A stretch of DNA of 64,000 nucleotides, taken from NCBI GenBank assembly GCA_963707145.1, contig CAVPOQ010000004.1:620001-684000 (forward strand), given 5' to 3'. The translations under genes were made by a program, and so were the position numbers. Shown here one piece after another: positions 24,925-34,230 of this stretch. Position 1 is the first letter of the stretch. Each line of letters begins with the position of its first letter. The stretch is from RPQJ01 sp963707145 (GTDB lineage Bacteria > Pseudomonadota > Gammaproteobacteria > Steroidobacterales > Steroidobacteraceae). The notes beneath the pieces are model-generated. The model had not been told where the DNA came from and did no database searches. It worked only from the letters and a program-made list of their open reading frames with translations.

Positions 24925-26970
24925 GTGAACGAGCCTTTCGACTCGATCCTGTCGCGACGACTGACGCGACGCGGCCTGCTGCGCTCGGGCGCGTTGCTGG
25001 GCCCGGCGCTGCTGTGGCCCGGCGCGGGCGCATTGGCCGATGCGCCGGTCGGGTCTGGGCCGCACGCGCCCGCGCCCGCGCGACCCGCGTCGCTCGGGTT
25101 TCGGCCGATCGCGGGCAATCGCGCCGACGCTGTGGTGGTGCCTGATGGCTACCACGCGCAGGTGCTCGCGCGCTGGGGCGAGGCGCTGTTCGACGGTGCG
25201 CCCTCGCTCGACATCGCCCGGCTGGCGGGCGGCGGACTGCTCGAGCCGGGTGCGGCCGCCGCGCAGCAGCGCCAGTTCGGTTACAACTGCGACGCGCTGG
25301 TGTTCTTCGCGCTCGCGCGAGACGGACGGCGCGGTCTGCTGTGCGTCAACCACGAGTACACCAACGACGAGCTGATGTTTCCGGGCCGGCGCGGGCTCGC
25401 CCGCGAAGGTGCCGCGGCGCTCGCGCAGTGGTGTCGCCGCCATCCCGAGGCGGCGCGCGTCGCGCTCGCCGCCCACGGTGTGACCGTGCTGGAACTGGAG
25501 CGGCCGGATGCGCAGTGGCAGGTGCGCCGCGGCTCGCCGCTTGGCCGACGCATCACCGGGAGCACGCCGGTGGAACTCAGCGGTCCGGCGCGCGCACATG
25601 CGCTGCTGCGCACGGCCGCCGATCCCGGCGGCACGCGGGTGCTCGGCACGCTCGGCAACTGCGCGGGCGGGCGGACGCCCTGGGGCACGTACCTCACCGC
25701 CGAGGAGAACATCGACGACTATTTCGGCGGCTTCGCGAGCTGGCGCGCGTCCGGGCGCGCCGACGCCCGGCTGCTCGAGGCCCATCGGCGTTTCCCGCTG
25801 CTCGAGACCAGCCCGCACGGTTGGGAGCACACCGAAGCACGCTTCGACGTGCGCGCGACACCGGCCGAGGCGCTGCGCTTCGGCTGGATCGTCGAGATCG
25901 ATCCGCGCGACCCCGCCGCGCCGGCCCGCAAGCGCACGGCGCTCGGGCGTTTCTGCCACGAGGGCGCCGCCAGCACCGTGACCCGCGACGGTCGCGTCGC
26001 CGTCTACTCGGGCGACGACGACGTGTTCGAGTACCTCTACAAGTTCGTCACGCGCGATCGCTGGGATGCGGCGCGCCCGCAGGCGAACCGCGACCTGCTC
26101 GACCACGGCGTGCTGCACGTCGCGCGCTTCGACGCCGACGGCACGGGCGAATGGCTCGCACTGGTGCACGGCCAGGGACCGCTCACGCCGCGCGCGGGCT
26201 TCGCCGACGCCGGCGAAGTCGCGATCCGGGCGCGGGCTGCGGCGGATCTCGTGGGCGCCACGCCGATGGACCGCCCGGAGGACGTGGAGGTGCATCCGCA
26301 GACCGGCCGCGTGTACGTCGCCTTCACCAAGAACCACGACCGCGTCGCGGCGTCGCGCGACAGGGAGGTCAACGGACGCCGCATCGACGTGGGCGTGGAC
26401 GCCGCGAATCCCCGGCCGGAGAACGCCTTCGGGCATGTCCTCGAGATCGAGGAGGAGTCGGGCGACGCCGCTGCGCGGCGCTTCCGCTGGAACGTGTTCC
26501 TGCTGGCGGGGGATCCGGCGGCCTCGGGCGCGAGGCTGCTGTCCGACGCCGCGACGCTGCGGCCCGGTCGGCTCCGGTCGCAGGACACCTACTACGCAGG
26601 TGCGACCGATGCGGCGGCGCTGGCGCCGATCGGCTGCCCCGACAACCTCGGCTTCGATCCACAGGGCAACCTCTGGATCGTTACCGATGGCGCGCAGCCG
26701 CGCGGCGACCACAACGGCGCGTTCGCGGTGCCGGTCGAAGGCGCGGATCGCGGACGGCTCGTCCAGTTCATGAGCGCGCCGGCCGGTGCCGAGGTCTGCG
26801 GCTGCGAGTTCACGCCCGACGGCACGACGTTGTTCCTCGCGGTGCAGCACCCGGGGGAGGGCGGCACGCTCTCCGAGCCGGTGAGCGACTGGCCCGACGG
26901 CGGCGGCCGGCCGCCGCGGCCGAGCGTGATCGCCGTGCGCAGGCGCGATGGCGGGCGCGTCGGCAGCTGA
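24925..26970 (+). CDS. PhoX-family (DUF839) alkaline phosphatase-like protein, Tat-exported
   Basis: 681 residues. A twin-arginine leader (SRRLTRRGLLRS near residues 9-20, then a hydrophobic stretch ending ALADA) directs Tat export of a folded cofactor protein. The body is the PhoX/DUF839 beta-propeller: NHEYTNDELMFPG, GNCAGGRTPWGTYLTAEEN, SPHGWEHTEARFD, CHEGAASTVTRDGRVAVYSGDD and CPDNLGFDPQGNLWIVTDG. PhoX enzymes use an Fe3+/Ca2+ centre to hydrolyse phosphomonoesters. The frame has an earlier start at 24868, but the GTG at 24925 places the RR motif correctly and avoids overlapping tesB. I see no Pho box. The substrate is unproven, since some DUF839 proteins are not phosphatases. Confidence 0.88.
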   Translation: MNEPFDSILSRRLTRRGLLRSGALLGPALLWPGAGALADAPVGSGPHAPAPARPASLGFRPIAGNRADAVVVPDGYHAQVLARWGEALFDGAPSLDIARLAGGGLLEPGAAAAQQRQFGYNCDALVFFALARDGRRGLLCVNHEYTNDELMFPGRRGLAREGAAALAQWCRRHPEAARVALAAHGVTVLELERPDAQWQVRRGSPLGRRITGSTPVELSGPARAHALLRTAADPGGTRVLGTLGNCAGGRTPWGTYLTAEENIDDYFGGFASWRASGRADARLLEAHRRFPLLETSPHGWEHTEARFDVRATPAEALRFGWIVEIDPRDPAAPARKRTALGRFCHEGAASTVTRDGRVAVYSGDDDVFEYLYKFVTRDRWDAARPQANRDLLDHGVLHVARFDADGTGEWLALVHGQGPLTPRAGFADAGEVAIRARAAADLVGATPMDRPEDVEVHPQTGRVYVAFTKNHDRVAASRDREVNGRRIDVGVDAANPRPENAFGHVLEIEEESGDAAARRFRWNVFLLAGDPAASGARLLSDAATLRPGRLRSQDTYYAGATDAAALAPIGCPDNLGFDPQGNLWIVTDGAQPRGDHNGAFAVPVEGADRGRLVQFMSAPAGAEVCGCEFTPDGTTLFLAVQHPGEGGTLSEPVSDWPDGGGRPPRPSVIAVRRRDGGRVGS

Positions 26971-26978
26971 GCCGGACG

Positions 26979-27167
26979 ATGCGCGAACTCGTCGGCATCC
27001 TGCTGCTCGTCGTACTGATCCTGGTAGGCGCTCTGATGCCGCTCAGGTACACGGCGCGCATGAGGCTCCCGAAACGACCCGCGGCGACGAAGGGCGAGGA
27101 TGCAGCGCGCAGCGGCGAGCCGCTGCCGCGGAACGACGTCGCCGGAGAGAAGCGCCGCCCCGGCTGA
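26979..27167 (+). CDS. Single-span small membrane protein
   Basis: 62 residues. MRELVGILLLVVLILVGALM forms an N-terminal membrane helix, followed by a Lys/Arg-rich hydrophilic tail. It starts 9 bp after the phoX-like gene and is probably in the same transcript. No family recognised; it may be a membrane anchor or accessory. Its small size makes coding status moderately certain only. Confidence 0.5.
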   Translation: MRELVGILLLVVLILVGALMPLRYTARMRLPKRPAATKGEDAARSGEPLPRNDVAGEKRRPG

Positions 27168-27199
27168 GCGCGGCTCAGCCCGCCGTTCGACGCGCGTCG

Positions 27200-30100
27200 C
27201 TATTCGAGCCCGAGCTGGAAGCGGACCTTGCCCTCGTGAGCCTCGACCTTGCCTTCGCGCACTTTGAAGACGCGCGTGGACTCGAGCGCGCCGTCGGCGA
27301 GCAGCGCCCGCTCGATGCCGAGTGCGCGTTCCTCGGCCAGCCCGGCGAGATCGGTCTCGCTCGCCGTCACCGACTCGCGCGCCGCGCGCTCCAGGTACTC
27401 GACCGCGGAGGCCTCGCGCTGCACCTTCTCCTCCTTGCGCGAAGTTCCTTCCGGTGGCGCGGGCGGCTCGGGTAGCTGCGGCGGCACGCCGGTGCGCGCG
27501 GTGATGAGCGAGGTAAGCACCTCGATCTTCTGCTCGGGCGCGAGCGCGGCGTATTCCGGCGCGCCGGCGCCGTCCTTGCCGCCGCCCGCGCGTGCTGCCA
27601 CGGCACCCGCGAGCGCCGCATCGTAGGCACGCGCCGCCAGTGCCGGGCCATCGAGATCGGCCAGCGTACCGATGGGCACATCGAGCTTGAGCTCCGGCTT
27701 CTCGACCAGGCTCCGGGCCAGCGCGCCGAGGCGCTCGGCGGTCGCCGCGTCGAGCGCCGAGTCGCCGGGCGCGAAATCGATGAACTGCGCTTCCTCGGCG
27801 CCCTCGAACAGCGACCCGAGCAGCGCGAAGGGAGCAGTCACCGCCTTGGTGAGGATGTTCTTGATCACCTGCCAGACGATCGGGCCGATGCGAAAGGTCG
27901 GGTCGTCGAGCGTTCCGCCCACCGGCACGTCGAGGTTGATGACGCCGTGGCGGTCCTTCAGCAGCGAGGTGGCGAACTTGACCGGCAGCGTGGCCTCGCC
28001 CTTGTTTGCGGTCGCCTCGCCCCACTCGAGCTGGTCGATGCGGATCTTGTGCTGCGCGTCGAGCTGCTTGTCACGGATGGTGTAGTGCAGATCGGTGGTG
28101 AGCTTGCCCTTGGCGATGTTGTAGCCCGCCAGCGATCCGGAGTACGGGTTGAAGATCGGCAGCGGGATGTTCTCGAACTTCATCTCCACGTCGCTGTAGC
28201 GCTCGAAGTCGAAGGGCTGAAGCTCGCCGCTGATCGACACCGGCGAGAACTCGCCGAGATTGCCCTTCATGTCCAGCTTGGCATGCGCGTCCCAGGCGCT
28301 CGACAGGCCCGTGATCGTGCCTGTGAGCTGCTGCACGTCCGCCGAGAAATTGGGTTGGATGAAGTTGTCGGTGAAGTTCATCCGCCCGGACTCGACCCGC
28401 ACCTCGCGGATGCGGAGCGGGAACTCGTCGGGCGGAACGACGGCCGGCGGCGGCGCCGTGGCCACGGCCTTGCCGGCCCTGCGCGCCTTGTCGTCGGCCT
28501 GCTTCTGCTTCGCGGCAGCCTTCTCGGCGGCCTTTCGATCGCGCTCCAGCCGACGCTTCTCCGCTGGCGAGCGCGCGGCCTCGGCGGCTTCCTCGGCGCG
28601 GCGACTGGCGAGCGCCGCGGCGGTTCCCGCGGGATCGAGCACGGCCGCGATGTTGAGCACGCGATCCTGCGAGATGACCACGCGTGCGTAGGGCTGCTTC
28701 AACAGCACCTGGTCCATCTTCAGCGCGTCGGGAGCCATCGCGTAGTCGACGGCCGTCAGGTCGAGGCGGGCCCAGCTGACAAACTCCTGCCGCTGTGCGT
28801 TGTCCAGCGACTTGAAGCCGTCGATGGCGACGTCGCCGGCGAAGGTGATCTCGGGCCCCTCGCGCTCCGGCGGCGCAAGCGTCACTTTGCCCGCGACGTC
28901 GAGCTCGCCGCCCGTGATCGTGAGGTCCGCGAGCGGCAGCACGTAGGGCTGCAGGATCGTCATGCGTGCCCGCGCGAGTTTGATGTCGAGTTCGGCGGCG
29001 AGCGGCTCCGGCGTCAGCGTGCCCTTCGCACTGAAGCGCGCGTGATCGTTGATCACGGCGTCGAGCGTGAGCGGCAGCGGCTTCGACAGGTCGAGGCTCG
29101 CGTCCGACAGTCGCAGGTTGACCGGCGCGAAGCGGAACTTCGTGACCGGCGCGATGGCGCGGTCCTCGAAGTCGATCGCCGCATTGGTGACCTCGACGCC
29201 GCCGATCGCCACCGTCCACGGCCGATCCTCGCCGGCCACCGGGGGCGTTGCGGCCGGTCGGGAGCGCGTTCCCTGCGACGGGGCAGACTGCCCGGGAGGC
29301 TGCGCTCCGGCGGCAGCAGCGGCCGGCGCCGTCGACTCGATGGGCGCGGGCGCCGAGAACAGACGCTCGATGTTGATCGAGCCGTCCGGATCCAGCCACG
29401 CCTGCGCGGTGAGCGAGTCGATCGCCACCCGCTCGATCGTCACGGCCTGTGCCGGCATCGCGGCGCTCACGCCCGCAACCACCACCGACGGGATCCGTAC
29501 CCACGGCGCGTCCGCGCCGCGTGCGAGCAGGCTAAGGTCCTTGACGTCGATCCTCGGCAGCTGCACGTCGAGTTCGATCTGCTCGCCGAGCGCGATGCGG
29601 TAGGTACCCGCCAGATCCATGGTGCCGGTGGTCGAGGTGAATGGCCGCGCGTCGCCCAGGAACTCGAGCAGGCCCGGCGTGCGCAGCGCGCCGATGCGGA
29701 ACTCGCCCTGCGAGGAGATCACCGGAGCGAGCGCGAAGCGTCCCTTCCAGTCGAATGTCTCGTCCTCCGGGCTGCGCGCGGTGAAGCGGAAGTCGCCGCC
29801 CTCGGGCGTGGTGCGGAAGTCCTCGAGCGCGAACTGCACGTCGTCGAACCTGTGCGAGTAGGGCCGAGCGCGCGCCTGGTCGGTGAAGCCGACCGCGCCG
29901 CGTTCGACCCCGAGCCGCTGGATCCAGACCTTCGGCAGCGGCGCGTCGGGTTCCTCGGGGTCGTCCGGCAGCGCGAGGTCGGCGAGATTGATCTCGCCGC
30001 CCGGCCTCACCACGGTGCGGATCCGGGGCGCCTCGATCGTGACCTGCCTGAACGTGAAGGCCCGGTTCCAGATCGACGACAGCTCGAAGTCCGCGAACAG

Positions 30101-30355
30101 TCGCTCGAAACCGAGCATCGGCTGGCCGTCGGCATCGGGCAGCGCTAGGTCGCGCACTTCGACCTGCAGCTTGAACGGGTGGATACGGATCTCGCCGATG
30201 GCGAGTTCGCGGCCGTAGTGTTCGCGGACGAATTTCCGGGCCTGCTCGCGCGCAATGCCGGGTGCGACCTTGAAGCCGACCAGTGCGTACAGCCCGACGA
30301 GCAGCAGCGGGATCGCGAGCGCCCAGAAGAGCTTCGACTTGAGCAGGCCGCGCAT
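27200..30355 (-). CDS. DUF748/AsmA-like envelope protein
   Basis: 1051-residue protein with an N-terminal membrane anchor (LFWALAIPLLLVGLYALVGF) and a very long periplasmic region built of AsmA-like repeats (VRDLALPDADGQPMLGFERL, FRQVTIEAPRI, GGEINLADLALP and similar). A charged Ala/Lys/Arg coiled stretch (RRAEEAAEAARSPAEKRRLE, about 590-635) follows. The C-terminus carries an OmpA-like segment, IDFAPGDSALDAATAERLG. DUF748 proteins belong to the bridge-like AsmA/TamB class implicated in inner-to-outer membrane lipid transport. It is convergent with the small membrane protein gene, with a 32-bp gap. Confidence 0.87.
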   Translation of the reverse strand: MRGLLKSKLFWALAIPLLLVGLYALVGFKVAPGIAREQARKFVREHYGRELAIGEIRIHPFKLQVEVRDLALPDADGQPMLGFERLFADFELSSIWNRAFTFRQVTIEAPRIRTVVRPGGEINLADLALPDDPEEPDAPLPKVWIQRLGVERGAVGFTDQARARPYSHRFDDVQFALEDFRTTPEGGDFRFTARSPEDETFDWKGRFALAPVISSQGEFRIGALRTPGLLEFLGDARPFTSTTGTMDLAGTYRIALGEQIELDVQLPRIDVKDLSLLARGADAPWVRIPSVVVAGVSAAMPAQAVTIERVAIDSLTAQAWLDPDGSINIERLFSAPAPIESTAPAAAAAGAQPPGQSAPSQGTRSRPAATPPVAGEDRPWTVAIGGVEVTNAAIDFEDRAIAPVTKFRFAPVNLRLSDASLDLSKPLPLTLDAVINDHARFSAKGTLTPEPLAAELDIKLARARMTILQPYVLPLADLTITGGELDVAGKVTLAPPEREGPEITFAGDVAIDGFKSLDNAQRQEFVSWARLDLTAVDYAMAPDALKMDQVLLKQPYARVVISQDRVLNIAAVLDPAGTAAALASRRAEEAAEAARSPAEKRRLERDRKAAEKAAAKQKQADDKARRAGKAVATAPPPAVVPPDEFPLRIREVRVESGRMNFTDNFIQPNFSADVQQLTGTITGLSSAWDAHAKLDMKGNLGEFSPVSISGELQPFDFERYSDVEMKFENIPLPIFNPYSGSLAGYNIAKGKLTTDLHYTIRDKQLDAQHKIRIDQLEWGEATANKGEATLPVKFATSLLKDRHGVINLDVPVGGTLDDPTFRIGPIVWQVIKNILTKAVTAPFALLGSLFEGAEEAQFIDFAPGDSALDAATAERLGALARSLVEKPELKLDVPIGTLADLDGPALAARAYDAALAGAVAARAGGGKDGAGAPEYAALAPEQKIEVLTSLITARTGVPPQLPEPPAPPEGTSRKEEKVQREASAVEYLERAARESVTASETDLAGLAEERALGIERALLADGALESTRVFKVREGKVEAHEGKVRFQLGLE

Positions 30356-30397
30356 GTGCTCGGAAGACCTCGCGCCGGCGAGACGGAAAGTGGCCCG

Positions 30398-30433
30398 CCG
30401 GCGGCACCGTCACGGATCGTGCGGCGCCGCCGG
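30398..30433 (-). terminator. Probable aqpZ terminator hairpin
   Basis: CCGGCGGC (30398-30405) pairs with GCCGCCGG (30426-30433), an 8-bp GC stem with a 20-nt loop that can pair further. It lies 13 bp beyond the aqpZ stop. A short T-containing stretch follows on the minus strand. Confidence 0.4.
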
Positions 30434-30446
30434 AGTTTGCATCAGT

Positions 30447-31142
30447 TCATTTCTCGCTGCCCAGCCAGCGATACAGGTAGCCCGCGATCAGGGCGCCGAG
30501 GATCGGAGCGACCCAGAACAGCCAGAGTTGCCCGAGCGCCCAGTCGCCGACGAACACCGCCGGGCCCGTGCTGCGCGCCGGGTTCACCGACGTGTTGGTC
30601 ACCGGAATGCTGATCAGGTGGATAAGCGTCAGGCCGAGACCGATCGCGATGCCCGCAAAGCCGGTCGGTGCGCGGTGGTGAATGGCGCCCAGGATGATGA
30701 TCAGGAACATCATCGTCATCACGACCTCGGTCAGGAACCCCGACGCCATCGAGTAGCCGCCCGGCGAGTGTGCCCCGTAGCCGTTCGCGGCGAAGCCCGC
30801 CGCGAGGTCGAAGTTCGGCTGCCCCGAGGCGATCATCAGCAGCACGAACGCGCCCGCGATGCCGCCGAGCACCTGCGCCACGACGTAGGGCAGCACCTCG
30901 CCCGCCGGGTGGCGGCCGCCGGCCCACAGGCCCACGGTCACGGCCGGGTTCAGGTGGCAGCCCGAGATGTGGCCGATGGCATAGGCCATGGTGAGCACCG
31001 TGAGGCCGAAGGCCAGCGAGACGCCGGCGAGACCGATGCCGACGTCGGGGAAGGCGGCCGCGAGCACGGCGCTTCCGCACCCGCCGAGCACCAGCCAGAA
31101 CGTGCCGATGAATTCCGCCGCGAGCTTTTTTGTCAATGGCAT
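30447..31142 (-). CDS. aqpZ: Aquaporin Z
   Basis: 231-residue water channel of the MIP family with six helices. The two NPA boxes are HLNPAVT (Asn65-Pro66-Ala67) and SVNPARS (Asn187-Pro188-Ala189), followed by Arg190 of the selectivity filter. His175 in LTLIHLISIP and the Thr-rich VTNTSV segment are characteristic of water-selective AqpZ rather than glycerol facilitators. The ATG at 31142 (MPLTKKLAAEFIGTFWLV) fits the family start; the frame extends upstream without conservation. Confidence 0.95.
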   Translation of the reverse strand: MPLTKKLAAEFIGTFWLVLGGCGSAVLAAAFPDVGIGLAGVSLAFGLTVLTMAYAIGHISGCHLNPAVTVGLWAGGRHPAGEVLPYVVAQVLGGIAGAFVLLMIASGQPNFDLAAGFAANGYGAHSPGGYSMASGFLTEVVMTMMFLIIILGAIHHRAPTGFAGIAIGLGLTLIHLISIPVTNTSVNPARSTGPAVFVGDWALGQLWLFWVAPILGALIAGYLYRWLGSEK

Positions 31143-31303
31143 ACGAAGGTTCCCAGGAAGGATGAGGTTCAGTGGTGGCCGGCCGGAGCCGGCGCGCAAT
31201 CTAGCCAGTCGGCGCGGCTCCCGGCAAGCGATTTCTCGGGGGTTTCAAGCGAGCCCGCCAGGGGGCGATGCGCCCGTGCGCCGCGATCCCGTGATGCGCG
31301 GCC

Positions 31304-32359
31304 TCAGCCCTGCAGCAGCGTCCAGGAGCAGCCGTCCGGCGCGACGAACGAGAACGCCCGCGTGCCGAATTCGTCGGGCAGCACGTCGGTGACCTGGGTG
31401 GCGCCACCGGAGTGCACCAGTCTCCACAGCCCCTCGATGTCGCTCGCGCGCCAGGTATACAGCGAGTTCCCGAGACAGCCCGGACGGGAGCGGTCGCGCT
31501 TGTCGGCGAGTCGGCTGGCGCTGCCGAAGCGCACGACCTTGAGCTTGCCGGAGCGACGCTCCTCGAGCGAATGACCCGAGCGGGGGTCGTCGAAGTCGAC
31601 CATCCAGTGCGTCTCGCCCTCCTCGAGGCCGAACAGGCGGCGCGACCCGGTGGCCTGCGCCCAGGGCCGCTCGCCGTCGAACCAGCGCTTGAGCCCCAGC
31701 ACCTCGTCGTAGAAGCGCAGCAGCTGGTGGTCGTCGCTCTGGATCATGAGCCCGGCGTGCGTGTGCTGGCTGCTGCGGAACATCGAGTGCTGGCAGATGC
31801 AGCCATAGAGCGGGCTGTCGTAGCCGAATCGCTCGAAGAACACCTGCCGGTAGAGCGGCTGGATCAGCACCATCTCGCGCACGCCGAGGATGGGCTCGGC
31901 GAACGGCCGCGGCGCGCGGGTCCCGCTCACCTCGCCAATCACCGCCAGAATCGGCTCGATCACGCGCACGGGCTCGCCGAGGTCGCGGGCCGTGACCGCA
32001 TGGTTCGCGATGTCGAGCACGCTCGAGGTGAGGCGCACGCCCCAGCGGCTGCCGCGGCAGCGCAGGTCGCTGTCGAGGCCGAGCCCGTCGTTGACCGGAC
32101 GCTCCCACTGCATGAGACGCACCAGCCCGTGGTCGGCATCCTGGTGCAGCAGGCGCACCGAGCGCAGCGCCGAGTCGACGCCGTAGAGTGCGCGCGCGGC
32201 GGCGGCATCGAGCGTCCCGAAGCGCCCCGCCCGGCAGCCGAAGCGCTCGAAGTAGGCAATGGACTCCGCGAGGTCGGGCACGCCGATGCAGATCTCGTAG
32301 AGGCCGCCCACGCAGGCGGGGCGGGCGCCGGCATGACCCGGGGTGGTGGTCTGGTTCAT
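31304..32359 (-). CDS. VOC (glyoxalase/bleomycin-resistance) superfamily protein
   Basis: 351 residues with two vicinal-oxygen-chelate modules. The first begins GGLYEICIGVPDLAESIAYF, and the second contains HTHAGLMIQSDDHQLLRFYDEVLGL; the protein ends GTRAFSFVAPDGCSWTLLQG. Family members bind a divalent metal and act as dioxygenases, lyases, isomerases or resistance proteins. No specific substrate can be inferred. It lies 10 bp downstream of the YciI-like gene on the same strand, and a GlcD-type oxidase precedes that, suggesting a small catabolic operon. Confidence 0.75.
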   Translation of the reverse strand: MNQTTTPGHAGARPACVGGLYEICIGVPDLAESIAYFERFGCRAGRFGTLDAAAARALYGVDSALRSVRLLHQDADHGLVRLMQWERPVNDGLGLDSDLRCRGSRWGVRLTSSVLDIANHAVTARDLGEPVRVIEPILAVIGEVSGTRAPRPFAEPILGVREMVLIQPLYRQVFFERFGYDSPLYGCICQHSMFRSSQHTHAGLMIQSDDHQLLRFYDEVLGLKRWFDGERPWAQATGSRRLFGLEEGETHWMVDFDDPRSGHSLEERRSGKLKVVRFGSASRLADKRDRSRPGCLGNSLYTWRASDIEGLWRLVHSGGATQVTDVLPDEFGTRAFSFVAPDGCSWTLLQG

Positions 32360-32369
32360 CCGAGCCTCG

Positions 32370-32708
32370 TCACCATGTCGTCCCGCCCACCAGATCGCCT
32401 GCAGCCGGCAGGAAAGGCCGCAACTCGATCTTCTCCCAGAAGCCGGCCGCGTAGAACGGGTCGGTCTCCAGCCACGCGCGGGCCTGCTCGAGACTGCCGG
32501 TCCGGAACACGTACAGGCTGCCGATCATGCGCCCGCCATCGTCGGAGTAGAGCGGGCCGGCCAGCGCGATGTGCGCGAGCATGGACTCGACCCAGCGCAG
32601 GTGGGCCGGCGTGGCTCCGGCACGGGCCGCCTGCGAATCGGCGCGATCGTGGCACAGCGCGGCGACCGTGGTCGGGCGCGGTGTTCGGGGTGCGGCGGCG
32701 TCGGTCAT
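32370..32708 (-). CDS. YciI-like (YCII domain) protein
   Basis: 112-residue dimeric alpha/beta-barrel protein. The YCII core reads HLRWVESMLAHIALAGPLYSDD, GSLYVFRTGSLEQARAWLETDPFYAAGFW, with the conserved His/Asp pair typical of YciI. These proteins resemble ferredoxin-like muconolactone isomerases and are often small accessory enzymes in catabolic operons. It sits between a GlcD-type FAD oxidase (16 bp upstream) and the VOC protein, with tight spacing on both sides. Function unknown. Confidence 0.8.
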   Translation of the reverse strand: MTDAAAPRTPRPTTVAALCHDRADSQAARAGATPAHLRWVESMLAHIALAGPLYSDDGGRMIGSLYVFRTGSLEQARAWLETDPFYAAGFWEKIELRPFLPAAGDLVGGTTW

Positions 32709-32724
32709 GCGAAGGCTGTGCGAG

Positions 32725-34188
32725 TCAGCGGGCCGGGCCCGGGTCGGGCAGCACCTTGCCGGGATTCAGGATGCCCTTCGGGTCGAGGGCGAACTTCAGG
32801 GCGCGCATCACCTCGAGGTCCACCGCGCCCTTGTACCGGCCCAGCGCCTCGCGCTTGAGACGCCCGATGCCGTGCTCGGCGCTGATGCTGCCGCGGTGGC
32901 GGCGCACGATGCCGTGCACCGCGTCGTGGATCGCCGGCGCCTGGGCGAGGAACGCCTGCGCGTCGCCGCCCGCGGGAACGCTCACGTTGAAGTGCAGGTT
33001 GCCGTCGCCCACGTGTCCGTAGGCGACCATCCGGCCGCCGGGCACCAGCGCGAGCACGGCCGCTGTGGCTTCCTCTGCGAAGCGTGGCAGGGCGGCCACG
33101 GGCACCGACACGTCGTGCTTGATGCTGGCGCCCTCGACGCGCTGCGCCTCCGGGACCGATTCGCGCAGCCGCCACAGCGCCTGGCGCTGCGCCAGCGACT
33201 CGGCGATCACGGCGTCGAGGACCAGGCCCTCGTCCATCGCCGTGGCCAGCGCGGCTTCGACGAGGCCGCGCAGCGCGGGGTCGTCGCGCGCCGTGGCGAC
33301 TTCGCACAGCACGTAGGCATCATGGGGACGGTCGAGCGGGTCGGCGACTCCCGGGATGTGACGCACCGTGAACTCCACTGCATTGCGCGGCAGGTATTCG
33401 AAGCTTGTGACGAGGTCGCCGGTCGCCGCGCGCAGCGCTGCGAGCAGCCGCACGGCCGCGGCGAGACCAGGCACCGCGAGGAAGGCCGTCTCGACCGTGC
33501 GCGGAGGCGGGAACAGCTTCAGGCTCGCCGCCGTGATCACCCCGAGCGTGCCCTCGGCGCCGATGAACAGGTCGCGCAGGTCGTAGCCGGTGTTGTCCTT
33601 GCGCAGGCTGGTGAGGCCGTCGAGCACGCGGCCGTCGGCGAGCACGACCTCGAGGCCGAGCGCGAGCTCGCGCGCGACACCGTAGCGCAGCGCATTCAAG
33701 CCGCCCGCGTTGGTCGAGAGGTTGCCGCCGATCTGGCAGCTGCCCTCGGAGCCCAGCGATAGCGGGAAGTACCGGTCCGCGGCTGCCGCTGCGGCCTGCA
33801 CCTCGGCAAGCAGGCAGCCGGCTTCGACGGTGATCGAGAAGTTCTCCCCGTCCACCGCGCGGACGCGGTTCATGCGGCCGAGCGACAGCACGATCTCGTC
33901 GCCGCGCTCGCCGGGCGTGGCGCCGCCGCAGTAGCTCGTATTGCCGCCGTGGGGGACGACGCCCACCCCGAGTTCGTGGCAGGTCGCCAGCACGCGGGCG
34001 ACCTCGGTGGTGGAGGCCGGGCGCGCCACGAGCGGGGTGGCGCCCCGGTAGAGGCCGCGGAAGTCCGTGAGGTAGGGTTCGACGTCAGCGGGGGCCTCGA
34101 CGCATCCGGCGGGCCCGAGCGCATCGCGGATGCGCGCGACGGCCGCGGCGACCGGCGACGGGAGTTCGGCAGCGGCGGATGTCGGCAT
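32725..34188 (-). CDS. GlcD-type FAD-binding oxidase (D-2-hydroxyacid dehydrogenase family)
   Basis: 487-residue flavoenzyme of the VAO/PCMH family. The FAD-binding half contains PHGGNTSYCGGATPG, SLGSEGSCQIGGNLSTNAGG, KDNTGYDLRDLFIGAEGTLG and ITAASLKLFPPP. The C-terminal cap contains SIKHDVSVPV, YGHVGDGNLHFNVSVP and EHGIGRLKREALGRYKG. These are hallmarks of D-lactate, D-2-hydroxyglutarate or glycolate dehydrogenases that pass electrons to quinone or a cytochrome. The ATG at 34188 is chosen over an in-frame ATG at 34218 because it gives the usual length. It heads a probable operon with the YciI and VOC genes. Confidence 0.88.
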   Translation of the reverse strand: MPTSAAAELPSPVAAAVARIRDALGPAGCVEAPADVEPYLTDFRGLYRGATPLVARPASTTEVARVLATCHELGVGVVPHGGNTSYCGGATPGERGDEIVLSLGRMNRVRAVDGENFSITVEAGCLLAEVQAAAAAADRYFPLSLGSEGSCQIGGNLSTNAGGLNALRYGVARELALGLEVVLADGRVLDGLTSLRKDNTGYDLRDLFIGAEGTLGVITAASLKLFPPPRTVETAFLAVPGLAAAVRLLAALRAATGDLVTSFEYLPRNAVEFTVRHIPGVADPLDRPHDAYVLCEVATARDDPALRGLVEAALATAMDEGLVLDAVIAESLAQRQALWRLRESVPEAQRVEGASIKHDVSVPVAALPRFAEEATAAVLALVPGGRMVAYGHVGDGNLHFNVSVPAGGDAQAFLAQAPAIHDAVHGIVRRHRGSISAEHGIGRLKREALGRYKGAVDLEVMRALKFALDPKGILNPGKVLPDPGPAR

Positions 34189-34230
34189 CCGCGCTTTATA
34201 CCGTGGAACCGGCGGCACGGCGCAAGCCGC